DNA of 64,000 nucleotides, taken from assembly GCA_023460515.1 (NCBI GenBank), contig JAEWPS010000045.1, positions 1 through 64,000 on the forward strand, written 5' to 3'. The stretch is from Bacillota bacterium (lineage in GTDB: Bacteria; Bacillota; Clostridia; TANB77; CAG-465). The notes below the pieces were generated by a model that saw nothing but the letters and a program-made list of their open reading frames with translations, was not told the origin of the DNA and made no database searches. Of the stretch, positions 19,273 through 28,561 are shown in pieces (the stretch's first letter is position 1; every line of letters starts with the position of its first letter). A program made the translations under genes and the position numbers.

Positions 19273-20526
19273 TTGATAAACATATTTAATAAGTTTAAAG
19301 CTAAAGATAATATCAAATATATACAAAAGTTTTTAATTTGTTTGCTAGTTTTTGTTACATGTTCAAATGTTTTTGGATTTAATTATATATATAATTTAAA
19401 CAAAACAATAACGAATGAATCCAGCATTTCTACTGTTGCGCCATTAGCTCCTACTTTTTCTTTTCAATCAAAAGCCCAAGTGTTAATGGAACCTACAACA
19501 GGAACCGTACTTTACGCAAATAACGAAAGTGAAAGAATACTTCCTGCATCAGTTACTAAAATAATGTCATTATTACTTACTATGGAGGCAATAGATAGTG
19601 GTAAATTAAAGTATACAGATGTAATAACTTGCAGTAAAACTGCATCTGGACTCGGGGGATCACAAATTTGGTTTCAGCCTGGGGAACAACTTACTGTTGA
19701 TGAAGCATTAAAAGCAATATGCGTTGTTTCTGCAAATGATGTAACGGTAGCGATGGCGGAGCATTTAGCTGGAACTGAAGGAAACTTCGTGGCACAGATG
19801 AATGCTAAAGCTAAAGAAATTGGTATGGTTAATACTAATTTCGTTAACGCGCATGGTATAGACGCAGATAATCATTATACTACTGCAATGGATATTGCAA
19901 TAATGTCAAGAGAATTAATAACAAAACATCCAGATATATTAAAATATACTTCAATTTGGATGGATACCTTGAGAAATGGACAGTTTGGTTTAAGTAGTAC
20001 AAATAAATTAATTAGATTTTATGAAGGAGCAACTGGTATAAAAACTGGTTCAACTTCAAAAGCATTATTTAATTTATCTGCAAGCGCAACAAGAGATGGA
20101 ACAACGTTTATAGCTGTTGTTTGTACAGCTCCAAGTGGTGATATACGAAATGAAGAAGTAAAACAGCTATTAGATTACGGTTTTTCAAATTTTAAAACTA
20201 AAAGTATTTATGCTCGTAATACTGTTTTAGAAAGTATAAGCATTAATAAAAATTTAGAAAAGAAGTTCAACGTCATAATACCTGAGGATGTTAATGTATT
20301 GTATGAAAAAGGTAAAGAAATTGAATTTGAAAAACAAATAGTATATACACAAAATTTACAAGCACCAATTTTAAAAAATATTCCGATAGGTAAAATTACA
20401 ATAACTGGTAAAATTGATGGAAACATTATATCTGAAAAAAATCTTGTACTTAGTGAAGATGTGTCTAAATCAAAACTTCCAGATTATTACAAATTTCTAC
20501 TAAAAAAGGTACTATTACTAGGATAA
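19273..20526 (+). CDS. D-alanyl-D-alanine carboxypeptidase (PBP5/DacF type)
   Basis: This 417-residue exported serine peptidase trims the terminal D-Ala from peptidoglycan stem peptides. It has an N-terminal hydrophobic signal or anchor (about residues 15-37), then the three active-site motifs in order: SVTK (SxxK), SAN (SxN) and KTGS. The C-terminal beta domain of PBP5 proteins is present, ending in an amphipathic stretch (YYKFLLKKVLLLG) that may associate with the membrane. The TTG at 19273 is chosen because GGGGTGG lies 5 bases upstream. DacF homologues often act in sporulation, but no sporulation promoter is clear here. Confidence 0.92.
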   Translation: MINIFNKFKAKDNIKYIQKFLICLLVFVTCSNVFGFNYIYNLNKTITNESSISTVAPLAPTFSFQSKAQVLMEPTTGTVLYANNESERILPASVTKIMSLLLTMEAIDSGKLKYTDVITCSKTASGLGGSQIWFQPGEQLTVDEALKAICVVSANDVTVAMAEHLAGTEGNFVAQMNAKAKEIGMVNTNFVNAHGIDADNHYTTAMDIAIMSRELITKHPDILKYTSIWMDTLRNGQFGLSSTNKLIRFYEGATGIKTGSTSKALFNLSASATRDGTTFIAVVCTAPSGDIRNEEVKQLLDYGFSNFKTKSIYARNTVLESISINKNLEKKFNVIIPEDVNVLYEKGKEIEFEKQIVYTQNLQAPILKNIPIGKITITGKIDGNIISEKNLVLSEDVSKSKLPDYYKFLLKKVLLLG

Positions 20527-20548
20527 TAAAATAATAAAAATATATAAT

Positions 20549-20578
20549 AAATAGCCGAGTAATTTTACTCGGCTATTT
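20549..20578 (+). terminator. Hairpin terminator after the carboxypeptidase gene
   Basis: A 14-bp perfect stem (aaatagccgagtaa / ttactcggctattt) encloses a 2-base loop; the T-rich tail is weak. Confidence 0.75.
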
Positions 20579-20762
20579 ACCTATTTTACTTATATAGATA
20601 GGATTATGTTACAGAAATATTACATTTTTTGTAAAAAGTCTCTAATTGTAACAAAAAAACAAAAGAAAAATTAAAAAGTGTAATATTTGTATTGCTTTTT
20701 AATTTTCTTTGTGATACCATTATATTAATGAATTTAAAATAATTTATTGGAGGTTATTGATT

Positions 20763-21890
20763 ATGATTGGAATGAGTCAAATAAGGAGAAAACTATATAC
20801 AGGTATAGCAATCGGTGCTGCAGTTGGTGTAGTAGGAATAGGTCTTACTTTATGGTGGAGTATATCTACTATAAAGAGCTATGAGGCAGGCACTAACAAA
20901 AAATACAATGAAAAATTTACTAAAGAAGTGTGTGTGTTGAATAAGGATATTGTTCAAGGGCAAACTATTACAGAGGACATGTTAAGTTTAGTTAGAGTTC
21001 ATCAAGGTACAGTACCAACTGGTGCAGTTTTAAGTAAAGGACCTGCAGTGGGTCAAGTTGCAAAATTTAATATTGCTGCTTATACACCAATTACTGCTAA
21101 TATGTTAGCAACAAAAATATTAGAAACAGATATAAGAGAACAAGAAGTAAACACTATATTAATGCCTAGTGATTTAGTTGAAGGACAATTTGTAGATATT
21201 AGAGTAATGTTTCCAAATGGTACAGATTATATAGTATTAGCTGGAAAACAAGTAAATAAAATATCTGGTCAAACAATGTGGTTTAGTTTAAAAGAAGATG
21301 AAAGATTAATACTAAATAGTGCTATTGTCGATTCTTTCCTAAATAAAGGAACAAAATTGTATGCAACTATATATTCTGATCCTGAAGCTCAAGTAAAATT
21401 TGAACAAAATAGAGAAGAATTAGTAAAAGGCGAACTAATACAATTAATAAAAACTGAACTGCCTGAACTTGCTACTTTAGCAGGATTAAATGGAGAAGGT
21501 ACTACAACTGGTGAGGGAACTACACCGAATAATGGTACAACTACACCAAATAATGGTACAACTACACCAGTAGTTCAAAGTAACGTATATGTTGATAAAG
21601 TGCTTAACTTCATACTAAAATATAACAATTTAACAGCAGCAACATCAAAAACAGTTACAACATACCAACCAAATGACAAAGTTATAGCAGCAATGAAAGG
21701 TAATGGTAACATATCTACAGAAGCAACAAGTAAATTAAGCCAAGATATAAGAGATAACATTGAAAATTTAAATACTCAATATGAATTAGCTAATGAAGAA
21801 AAAATATCAAATGTAGTATCTGGTGCTCAAGCAGCAATAACTGAACAAGAAAACCAAAGGAAAGAATTATTGGGAGATACAGCTCAATAA
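20763..21890 (+). CDS. CpaB-like SAF-domain protein of the pilus locus
   Basis: This 375-residue protein has one N-terminal membrane helix (about residues 13-36, GIAIGAAVGVVGIGLTLWW) and then a SAF domain (VCVLNKDIVQGQTITEDMLS, then VGQVAKFNIAAYTPIT) as in CpaB/RcpC of Flp/Tad pili. A Thr/Asn/Gly linker (about residues 243-270) and an alpha-helical C-terminal part with many Gln and Glu follow. In Gram-negative Tad systems CpaB meets the secretin; here no secretin exists, so it may act in the wall. GGAGG lies 9 bases before the ATG. It is the first gene of the locus. Confidence 0.75.
   Translation: MIGMSQIRRKLYTGIAIGAAVGVVGIGLTLWWSISTIKSYEAGTNKKYNEKFTKEVCVLNKDIVQGQTITEDMLSLVRVHQGTVPTGAVLSKGPAVGQVAKFNIAAYTPITANMLATKILETDIREQEVNTILMPSDLVEGQFVDIRVMFPNGTDYIVLAGKQVNKISGQTMWFSLKEDERLILNSAIVDSFLNKGTKLYATIYSDPEAQVKFEQNREELVKGELIQLIKTELPELATLAGLNGEGTTTGEGTTPNNGTTTPNNGTTTPVVQSNVYVDKVLNFILKYNNLTAATSKTVTTYQPNDKVIAAMKGNGNISTEATSKLSQDIRDNIENLNTQYELANEEKISNVVSGAQAAITEQENQRKELLGDTAQ
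21528..21569 (+). repeat. 21-bp tandem repeat coding for an N-N-G-T-T-T-P linker
   Basis: Two exact copies of a 21-base unit lie within the CpaB-like gene, with a diverged partial copy upstream, giving a flexible extracytoplasmic linker. Confidence 0.8.
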
Positions 21891-21903
21891 GTAAGGAGTA
21901 AAG

Positions 21904-22617
21904 ATGAAAGTAATAGGATTATTAGGATATAGTGAAAAAGTAGATTTGGTTACTAGCTTATCAAAAACAATACAATTATTAGGTAAGACAGTTCTAGTGA
22001 TAGATGCTACAGCGGACAAAAAATATAAGTATATAATTCCTTCTTTAGATATAATTGAGAAGGCGTATGTGACACAATTTGATAATGTTGATTATGCAGT
22101 TGGATTTGATAGTATGAATGATGTTGAAAACTATATGATTGAACAAAAAATTAATATTGGATTATACGATTATATATTAATAGATATAGATAATCCAAGA
22201 ACATATGAATTTTTTAGAAGTAGAGTATTTAATCATATATATCTTGTTATGGATACAAGTATGCTAGGATACAAAAAAAATCTAGAAATAATTAATTCAT
22301 TAAAAGTATATAGTGTAGATGAAAATGATGCTAAAGTTAGCAAAATTTTATATAGAGGATACATGACACGTGCTAGTGAAAAATATTTTGAAGAAAGATT
22401 AAATTCATTAGAATGTAATTGGGATGATAGAGAATATGAAATAGATGAATCTGAACAAGATAAAATGATGTATTTAGATTTTCAAATAAGTGGGTTTATT
22501 CAAATGAAAAAACATTCAAATATGTTTATAAATTCAATAATAGATATAATAACTCAACTTGTTGAAGATATTAATGCGGTAGAAATTAAAAAAGCAATAA
22601 AAAAAGGAGGAATATAA
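21904..22617 (+). CDS. ParA/MinD-like (CpaE/TadZ-type) protein lacking Walker A
   Basis: This 237-residue protein begins VIGLLGYSEKVDLVTSLSKT, where a P-loop would be expected in CpaE/TadZ proteins. No GKGGxGKT lysine is present. The following strands LGKTVLVIDATAD and YDYILIDIDNP match the Walker A' and B-like strands of the ParA fold. TadZ/CpaE proteins place the pilus machine at a pole, and some members have decayed ATP sites. It sits between the CpaB-like gene and a second similar gene, 13 bases after the former with a GTAAGGAG site. Confidence 0.6.
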   Translation: MKVIGLLGYSEKVDLVTSLSKTIQLLGKTVLVIDATADKKYKYIIPSLDIIEKAYVTQFDNVDYAVGFDSMNDVENYMIEQKINIGLYDYILIDIDNPRTYEFFRSRVFNHIYLVMDTSMLGYKKNLEIINSLKVYSVDENDAKVSKILYRGYMTRASEKYFEERLNSLECNWDDREYEIDESEQDKMMYLDFQISGFIQMKKHSNMFINSIIDIITQLVEDINAVEIKKAIKKGGI

Positions 22618-22620
22618 GAA

Positions 22621-23436
22621 ATGCCTAGAATAGTATTTTGGAGTCCAGATACAAGTATGTCAGGAAATACACACGCAATTTTAGCTGCTTCCACTTTGAT
22701 GGGAATAAATCACAAAGCTAAATGTTTACTTATGCAAGGACATTTTAATTCTAGAAAAATTGAAACTTCTTTTACACCATATGATGAACTTAAAGATAGT
22801 GGCGTTTTTGAAAATTCAGATATCGGTATTGGGGCACTTACAAAGATAGTGGTAAGTAATAAACTTACAGCGGCAACAATAAAAAATTACGCAAAACCAG
22901 TTTTAAAAGATAGGTTGGATGTTCTATATGGAATAAACTCTAAGGAAAAAGAGCAATATAATTTAATGGCACATAATTTACAATTCGTAACAAGAAAGGC
23001 AGCAGAAATTTATGATTTAGTATTTGTAGATTTACCTAAAGGAGATTCTCAAGATTATATTAGAGATACTTTATTAGATTCTGAAGTAATAGTTTGTACA
23101 ATTAATCAAGATACAGTTAAATTTAAAGATATTTTTGATGACATTGAAAAAAATGAGTTATTAAAAGGAAAATCTATTATATATGTAATAGGAGACTATG
23201 AAAATAAGTCAAAATATAATTTAAGAAATATTAAATCAAGATATGGAGTTAAAAGTCCAATGTTTGCTATTCCTCATAACTACGCATTTGCCGATGCATG
23301 TAATGATGGTAGCGTAATAGATTTCTTTTATAAAAATATGAATGCGGAAAAAAATGACTATAATGGAGAATTCATTAGTGAAGTATCTAAATTGGTTGAA
23401 AAAATAATAGAAGAATCAAAAATCAAGGATTATTAA
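22621..23436 (+). CDS. Second ParA/MinD-like (CpaE/TadZ-type) protein with degenerate P-loop
   Basis: This 271-residue protein begins IVFWSPDTSMSGNTHAILAA. The pattern of strand, loop and helix matches the deviant Walker A of MinD/ParA proteins, but the invariant lysines are replaced (SMSGNTH). A later strand YDLVFVDLPKGDSQD matches Walker B, and VKFKDIFDDIEK with YVIGDYENKSKYN follows. It starts 3 bases after the preceding ParA-like gene ends, behind AAAAAAGGAGG. Together the two may form a non-hydrolysing heterodimer that positions or regulates the pilus ATPase; this is inferred. Confidence 0.6.
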   Translation: MPRIVFWSPDTSMSGNTHAILAASTLMGINHKAKCLLMQGHFNSRKIETSFTPYDELKDSGVFENSDIGIGALTKIVVSNKLTAATIKNYAKPVLKDRLDVLYGINSKEKEQYNLMAHNLQFVTRKAAEIYDLVFVDLPKGDSQDYIRDTLLDSEVIVCTINQDTVKFKDIFDDIEKNELLKGKSIIYVIGDYENKSKYNLRNIKSRYGVKSPMFAIPHNYAFADACNDGSVIDFFYKNMNAEKNDYNGEFISEVSKLVEKIIEESKIKDY

Positions 23437-23462
23437 AACTATATTTAAATAGGGGTGAAAAT

Positions 23463-25355
23463 ATGGGAATTGCATTTTTTTTCAATATAATTCTAATGGC
23501 AATAATTATATTGATAGTAGTAATGTTTATCAGAGCTAAAGTAAAAAATACTAATAAGAGTAGTATGGAATTACAATTAGAAAGAGATAAAGAAAAATAT
23601 AGTATAAGAGCCATGCAAGAATATATTAAAAGGCAATTCGATGAGATAACAAGAATGAATTTGTATGATCTAGCTTTATCTGAAGAAGAATTTGAAAGAA
23701 GAAAAAACATAAAGTATGAGTTAAAGAAAGCATTAAAGGGCGCAGGTTATGCTGATATTAGTGATAAAAAATATGTTAAAACTTTGATCTTTGACTTACT
23801 TAGAAATAATTATAAAGTTAATGAAATAAATATTAATAATGCAATAAAATTTGATGATGAGCAGGAACTTACTTCACAAGATAAATTTGAAATATTAATG
23901 CATGAATTTAAAAAAGAATTTAAAGCGGAAGCATTAACAACAATTATTACTAAATATTCGTTAGATCTTCCTAAATATGAATTTGATAAAACTATACCGT
24001 CATATGTTATAACTGCAAGAGAAATTGATGATATATTTTCAAAAGAAATTAGTATGTCAGCCTTAACATTTGATGATAAACTAGAAATAGTTGTACAAAG
24101 AATTTACCAAGGTTATAAAGGATATAGCGTTGTTGATGATATAAGAGATATGAACATAGATGGTGTATCTGGTGGTGTATCTGGTATACCACCGAGTTTC
24201 TTAGATCAAGTATCAGGTATGGACGACTACATGGCGCAAATGAAAGATGGACATGTTCCTATGTCATTTGATAGTGTATGGATATTTTATAAAGGTAAAT
24301 CTACATACTTATCATTCTTGTCATTTGGTAGTGAGCAAGAATTAAAAAGAGTTTGTCAAAACATATATAAATATAATAATCCGGGGCAGTTATCTGAATC
24401 TGTTGGATATAAAGTTAATGAAATGAAAGATGGTTCCCGTGTCGTTGTACTTAGACCTAACTTTTCAGAGTCTTGGGCATTTTTCGTAAGAAAATTTGCT
24501 CCACCAACTTTAATATCTGCTGAACAGTTATTAACACATGAAGGTAAAGGACCAGTAATAGAATTATTAAAATACTTAATTAGAGGAGCCAGAGTTACAG
24601 CAGTAACAGGTGAACAAGGTTGTGGTAAAACTACACTTCTTATGGCTATAATGAAATATTTGTATCCTACAATTACAATAAGGGTACAAGAAATGGCCTT
24701 CGAGTTACATTTACGTAAAATTTATCCATATCATAATATATTATCACTAAGAGAAACTGATACTATATCTGGACAACAAGGTCTAGACGTTCAGAAAAAA
24801 ACAGATGGTGGTGTTAACATCCTAGGTGAGGTTGCTACACATCCGGTTGCTGCTTGGATGATCCAAATGGCGCAGGTTGCATCTAAATTTACACTGTTTA
24901 CACATCATGCTAAAACATTTCCTAACTTAGTAACAGCACTTCGTAACTCATTACTTGCAATTGGTATGTTTAGTTCTGAAAACGTTGCCGAAGTACAGGT
25001 TGTTAATGTTATAAACTTTGATATACATCTTAAAAGGGGTGTAGATGGATCTAGATATATAGAAAGAATAACAGAATGTATACCTCTAGAAAGAACATTT
25101 AATTATAATAATGATTATAGAAAAATTGAAGGTTTAGAAGGTAAATTAGATAAATTTATGGATAATACGGTTGAGTATTACAGACATATGACTGAAACTA
25201 GTAACTTCACATATAAAAATATAGTTGAGTTTAGGGACGGAAAATATGTTATGGCAAATCCAATGACAGAAACTAATATAACTGCCATGAGAGAAAATAT
25301 GTCTCCAGAAGATATAAAAGAGTTTGATAACTTCTTAGATACAGCTTGGAGGTGA
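23463..25355 (+). CDS. TadA/CpaF-family secretion ATPase with N-terminal membrane anchor
   Basis: This 630-residue protein is predicted to power pilus assembly. It starts with a membrane helix (about residues 4-24, IILMAIIILIVVMFI) not normally found in CpaF/TadA. A helical region and the type II/IV secretion ATPase core follow. Walker A is TGEQGCGKTTLL (about residue 381). The Walker B/Glu region reads GVNILGEVATHPVAAW and the histidine box FTLFTHHAKTFPN, a clear but diverged variant of the usual pattern. A GGGGTGA site precedes the ATG. It is followed at 4 bases by the platform gene. Confidence 0.82.
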   Translation: MGIAFFFNIILMAIIILIVVMFIRAKVKNTNKSSMELQLERDKEKYSIRAMQEYIKRQFDEITRMNLYDLALSEEEFERRKNIKYELKKALKGAGYADISDKKYVKTLIFDLLRNNYKVNEININNAIKFDDEQELTSQDKFEILMHEFKKEFKAEALTTIITKYSLDLPKYEFDKTIPSYVITAREIDDIFSKEISMSALTFDDKLEIVVQRIYQGYKGYSVVDDIRDMNIDGVSGGVSGIPPSFLDQVSGMDDYMAQMKDGHVPMSFDSVWIFYKGKSTYLSFLSFGSEQELKRVCQNIYKYNNPGQLSESVGYKVNEMKDGSRVVVLRPNFSESWAFFVRKFAPPTLISAEQLLTHEGKGPVIELLKYLIRGARVTAVTGEQGCGKTTLLMAIMKYLYPTITIRVQEMAFELHLRKIYPYHNILSLRETDTISGQQGLDVQKKTDGGVNILGEVATHPVAAWMIQMAQVASKFTLFTHHAKTFPNLVTALRNSLLAIGMFSSENVAEVQVVNVINFDIHLKRGVDGSRYIERITECIPLERTFNYNNDYRKIEGLEGKLDKFMDNTVEYYRHMTETSNFTYKNIVEFRDGKYVMANPMTETNITAMRENMSPEDIKEFDNFLDTAWR

Positions 25356-25359
25356 TTGT

Positions 25360-27418
25360 ATGGGAATGACTATTGCTATAGGACTTATTGGATTATCTAT
25401 TGTAGGTTTGATAGGATTATTAGTGTATTATAATGTCGTAAAAAATAAGTATAAGAAGAATATGAAGTTATATACACAAGATAAACTACAAATAAAAAAC
25501 AAAACCAACTTTAAAGAAACAACAGATAAGTTTTATCAAAGCATATATAATAAATTTGTACAAATACCTGTAATTAAATATTATACAAAAAAAACACGTT
25601 TAAAATTAGAAATGTCTAATGATTATACCGAGTATGAGATAAGAAGACAAGCAGCTAAGAATATGTTTATAGCATTAGTTTTTATGTTTTCAACCCTTAC
25701 AATACTATTAAATCTAGTTAATGATTTGTATATGTCATTAATAATTATAGTTGGTGTACTCATTATAACAGAAAAAATGATAGACTTACGTGTTACATCA
25801 GTATCAGATAAAATATTAAGACAGATGCCAGAGGCATTTACTAATATACGTCATGCGTTCCATGAACATGGTATGATTGAAGAATCTTTTAATGCGGCAA
25901 TCGATGAATTAGGAGAAAAAGATATAGTACCACAGCTTAAAAGAATTAAAGAAGCAATGCTTGCTGAAAAGCCAGATATTGAACTTGAAAGATATTATGA
26001 TACAGCTCCAAATAGATTTTTAAAATTATTTGCTGGTGTTTCATATTTAACAATGGAATTACGGAGATAGAAAGACTGAAGGTACTTCAGTATATCTTAA
26101 AAACTTAAATAATATATTAAGTGATGTTTACTTAGAAGTTTTAAAGAAGGATAAAATTAATTATATGTTTAGAAGTTTAACTGCAATAGCTGTTGCACCA
26201 CTTCTATTCGTAAAACCACTACAAGCTTGGGCTGAATCTAACTTTCCTGCTTTAATAAACTTTTATACAAGTAGTATTGGATTTATGGTACAATCTTTAA
26301 TTATAATTTCAATATTTATATCTTATATGATGCTTAGAATTATAAAAGAAGATGCTGAAGAAATTAAATTTGATAGGGTTACCTCAGTTAAATGGCAAGA
26401 TAAATTATATAAAAATGAATTTTTTAAGATGCTAGTAGATGCATTTAAACCAAAAGCACATACTTCAAAACTTAGAAGGTCAGAAAAATTAATAAAAAAT
26501 ACTAATGCATATCTTACAATTGAATGGTTATATATTAATAAAGTTGTAGCTGGTATTGTTGCAGCATTGTTAACGGTTATACTAATGTTAAATATTCAAT
26601 ATATAGATATTGCTTCAGTGTATAACAAAATAGGAAATGAATTTTTATCATTTGGTAAGTTGACTCCAGAACAAGCGGCGGCAGCTAAATCATTAAATGA
26701 ATATGATAAAAAGTATGTAGATAAATATAAAAATAAAACTGTTACAAAAGAACAATTAGAATACGAAATAGTGGATAAAACAACTGGACAAACAGATCAA
26801 GTAGCAATCGATAGAATAATGGAAAAAATAAATAAGGTTAACAATTCATACTTTAAATTTTGGCAATTATTTATAGTTATTGCTGTAGGATTTATTGGAT
26901 ATGCAACACCAACAATAATAATGATGATTAAGAATAAAATAAGAGAAATGGAAAAAGAAAATGAAATTATGCAATTCCAATCTATAATTCTTATGCTTAT
27001 GTATATCGAAAGAGTTGATGTTCAGACAATATTAGAATGGTTATCTAGATTCTCATATGCATTTAAAGAACCAATATCTACAGCATTAAATAACTACGAA
27101 GCTGGAGCATATGAAGCTTTAGAAGAACTAAAAGATAGTGTGCCATATAAAGATTTTGAAAGAATTGTAGAACAACTACAATCTGCTGTTGAGAGAATAC
27201 CTATAAGAGCAGCTTTTGATGAACTTGAAACAGAAAGAACTTATTACTATGAAAGAAGAAAATCTGGTAATGAAAGATTAATACAAAAGAAAGTTACTTA
27301 TGGTAAGGTATTAGGATTTATGCCAATGATTATACTTATTGCGGGATATTTAGTTGGACCACTTATGATAGTAAGTATAATGCAAATGATGACATACTTT
27401 AGTAGTATGACATTCTAA
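25360..27418 (+). CDS. Fused TadB-TadC-like platform protein, expressed by +1 frameshift
   Basis: Two T2SSF-like halves lie in one 685-residue product if the C of the CGG codon at 26062 is skipped. Zero frame ends at TAG 26068 inside the first T2SSF domain (LFAGVSYLTMELRR). In the +1 frame GDRKTEGTSVYLKNLNNIL continues the helix directly, with no start codon until 26165. The N-terminal half has a helix at 4-26, a helical pair near 105-150 and the cytoplasmic block PEAFTNIRHAFHEHGMIEES. The second half repeats this layout (AAFDELETERTYYYERR) and ends in membrane helices. It is the inner-membrane platform of the pilus. Without the shift the gene would be split within a domain. Confidence 0.75.
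26062..26065 (+). other. Putative +1 frameshift site CGG-A in the platform gene
   Basis: The zero frame reads TTA CGG AGA TAG; skipping the C gives TTA, then GGA GAT AGA, which joins the two halves. A TAG follows two codons after CGG in zero frame. Confidence 0.65.
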
Positions 27419-27425
27419 ACTTGGA

Positions 27426-27449
27426 TAAAACACAAATCCATGTGTTTTA
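27426..27449 (+). terminator. Hairpin upstream of the major pilin gene
   Basis: A 9-bp stem (taaaacaca / tgtgtttta) encloses a 6-base loop, followed by alternating T and A. It may be a weak terminator or an mRNA-processing or stabilising site ahead of the highly expressed pilin. Confidence 0.45.
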
Positions 27450-27482
27450 TATATATAATATTTTTTAAAGGGGGAATTTTAA

Positions 27483-27995
27483 ATGGATAATGCTCAAAAG
27501 GCAATTATGATCGGTGTAGGATTATTTATCACCATCATAGTTATAGCTGCAGTTATGGCTATAACAGGAATAGGTACAGACCTATTAAATCAAGGTCAAT
27601 CACAATTAGGTGGATTATCAGCACAAATTTCACAACAATTAACTGCTGAATATGACGATGTACAAATGTCAGGTGCGCAAGTACTTGCAGCAGTTCAAAA
27701 ATATTACAATGATCCACAAATGGTAGTTGCAGTGTACAACGTTTCTGGTTCTTATGGAACACCAGTATGGGCTACACCAAACTTAACTACAATAAGTCCT
27801 AATCCAACAGTAGCACAAGTTACACCAATTATAGCTACAGCTCCAGTAAGTGGAAATGCTGCAAGAGTTGCTTTAAACCAATTCTCAAGCTCAGCTGCTT
27901 CAGCTGCTAATAGAGTAGTAACAACTGCACAATACCAAGCAAAACTTGTTCAATATAACGGAGTTACAATTGGTATGGCATTCTTAAGAAAATAA
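27483..27995 (+). CDS. Probable major pilin (Flp/Tad-like)
   Basis: This 170-residue protein begins MDNAQKAIMIGVGLFITIIV. A short polar tip is followed by a long hydrophobic helix (residues about 9-30) and then an Ala/Ser/Gln/Thr-rich small-residue domain with regularly spaced Tyr, typical of a structural pilin. The strong AAGGGGG ribosome site, the preferred codons and a dedicated terminator directly behind it suggest high expression. No classic prepilin leader with a glycine cleavage site and Glu at +5 is obvious, so processing is uncertain. No prepilin peptidase gene was seen in the window. Confidence 0.65.
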   Translation: MDNAQKAIMIGVGLFITIIVIAAVMAITGIGTDLLNQGQSQLGGLSAQISQQLTAEYDDVQMSGAQVLAAVQKYYNDPQMVVAVYNVSGSYGTPVWATPNLTTISPNPTVAQVTPIIATAPVSGNAARVALNQFSSSAASAANRVVTTAQYQAKLVQYNGVTIGMAFLRK

Positions 27996-28007
27996 TTACA
28001 ATTTATA

Positions 28008-28043
28008 TTCAAAAAGGTATATTTTAAAGTATACCTTTTTGAA
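28008..28043 (+). terminator. Terminator/attenuator after the major pilin gene
   Basis: A 14-bp stem (ttcaaaaaggtata / tataccttttt and gaa) encloses an 8-base loop and contains a T-run. It separates the pilin from the minor pilin-like genes, which would then be expressed at lower level by readthrough. Confidence 0.75.
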
Positions 28044-28109
28044 AATATATATTAAAAAGATATATTTGAATATGTTTTTTTAATGTATATTAAATAAGGA
28101 GAGATTAGT

Positions 28110-28547
28110 ATGGATGATGATGTTTTAATAAGAGCTATTACCATAGGTGCTAGTATATTTATCACCCTTGCAACAGTAACTGCAGTTATGATGTACTATA
28201 ACACAGCAAGGCTAAGTGTTGTTAGTATTGGGACAGGCACTAACATTGAACAAAACTATAGAGAAGATATTAAAAATATATTATATAATACTGAGGCAAC
28301 TGGTTCAGATGTAAAAAATATATTGCAGTATTTTTATGGAAATAGTGAAGTTAATATTTGTATTGATAGATACTATGCATATTTTAATAGTGGTGCACAA
28401 ATAACTTGGATACCGTTAGGGGATAGAGAAAGAATAAATTTAAATAAAAACGTTACATACACGCAAATTATGAAGACAATGATGCCAAATCAGAAATTTA
28501 GAATAACAAATAGTGGGGACAAATATATATTTGACTTAATATCTTAA
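28110..28547 (+). CDS. Minor pilin-like protein
   Basis: This 145-residue protein has an N-terminus (MDDDVLIRAITIGASIFITL, helix to about residue 30) of the same plan as the major pilin: acidic tip, then a hydrophobic helix rich in Ile, Ala and Thr. It continues with a short alpha/beta domain (NIEQNYREDIKNILYNTEA, later YYAYFNSGAQITW). A GGAGAG site lies upstream. It is the first gene after the pilin terminator. It resembles the gene at 30071 in size and plan. Function as a minor subunit is inferred from topology and position. Confidence 0.6.
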   Translation: MDDDVLIRAITIGASIFITLATVTAVMMYYNTARLSVVSIGTGTNIEQNYREDIKNILYNTEATGSDVKNILQYFYGNSEVNICIDRYYAYFNSGAQITWIPLGDRERINLNKNVTYTQIMKTMMPNQKFRITNSGDKYIFDLIS

Positions 28548-28561
28548 GATAGGAGAGAATT

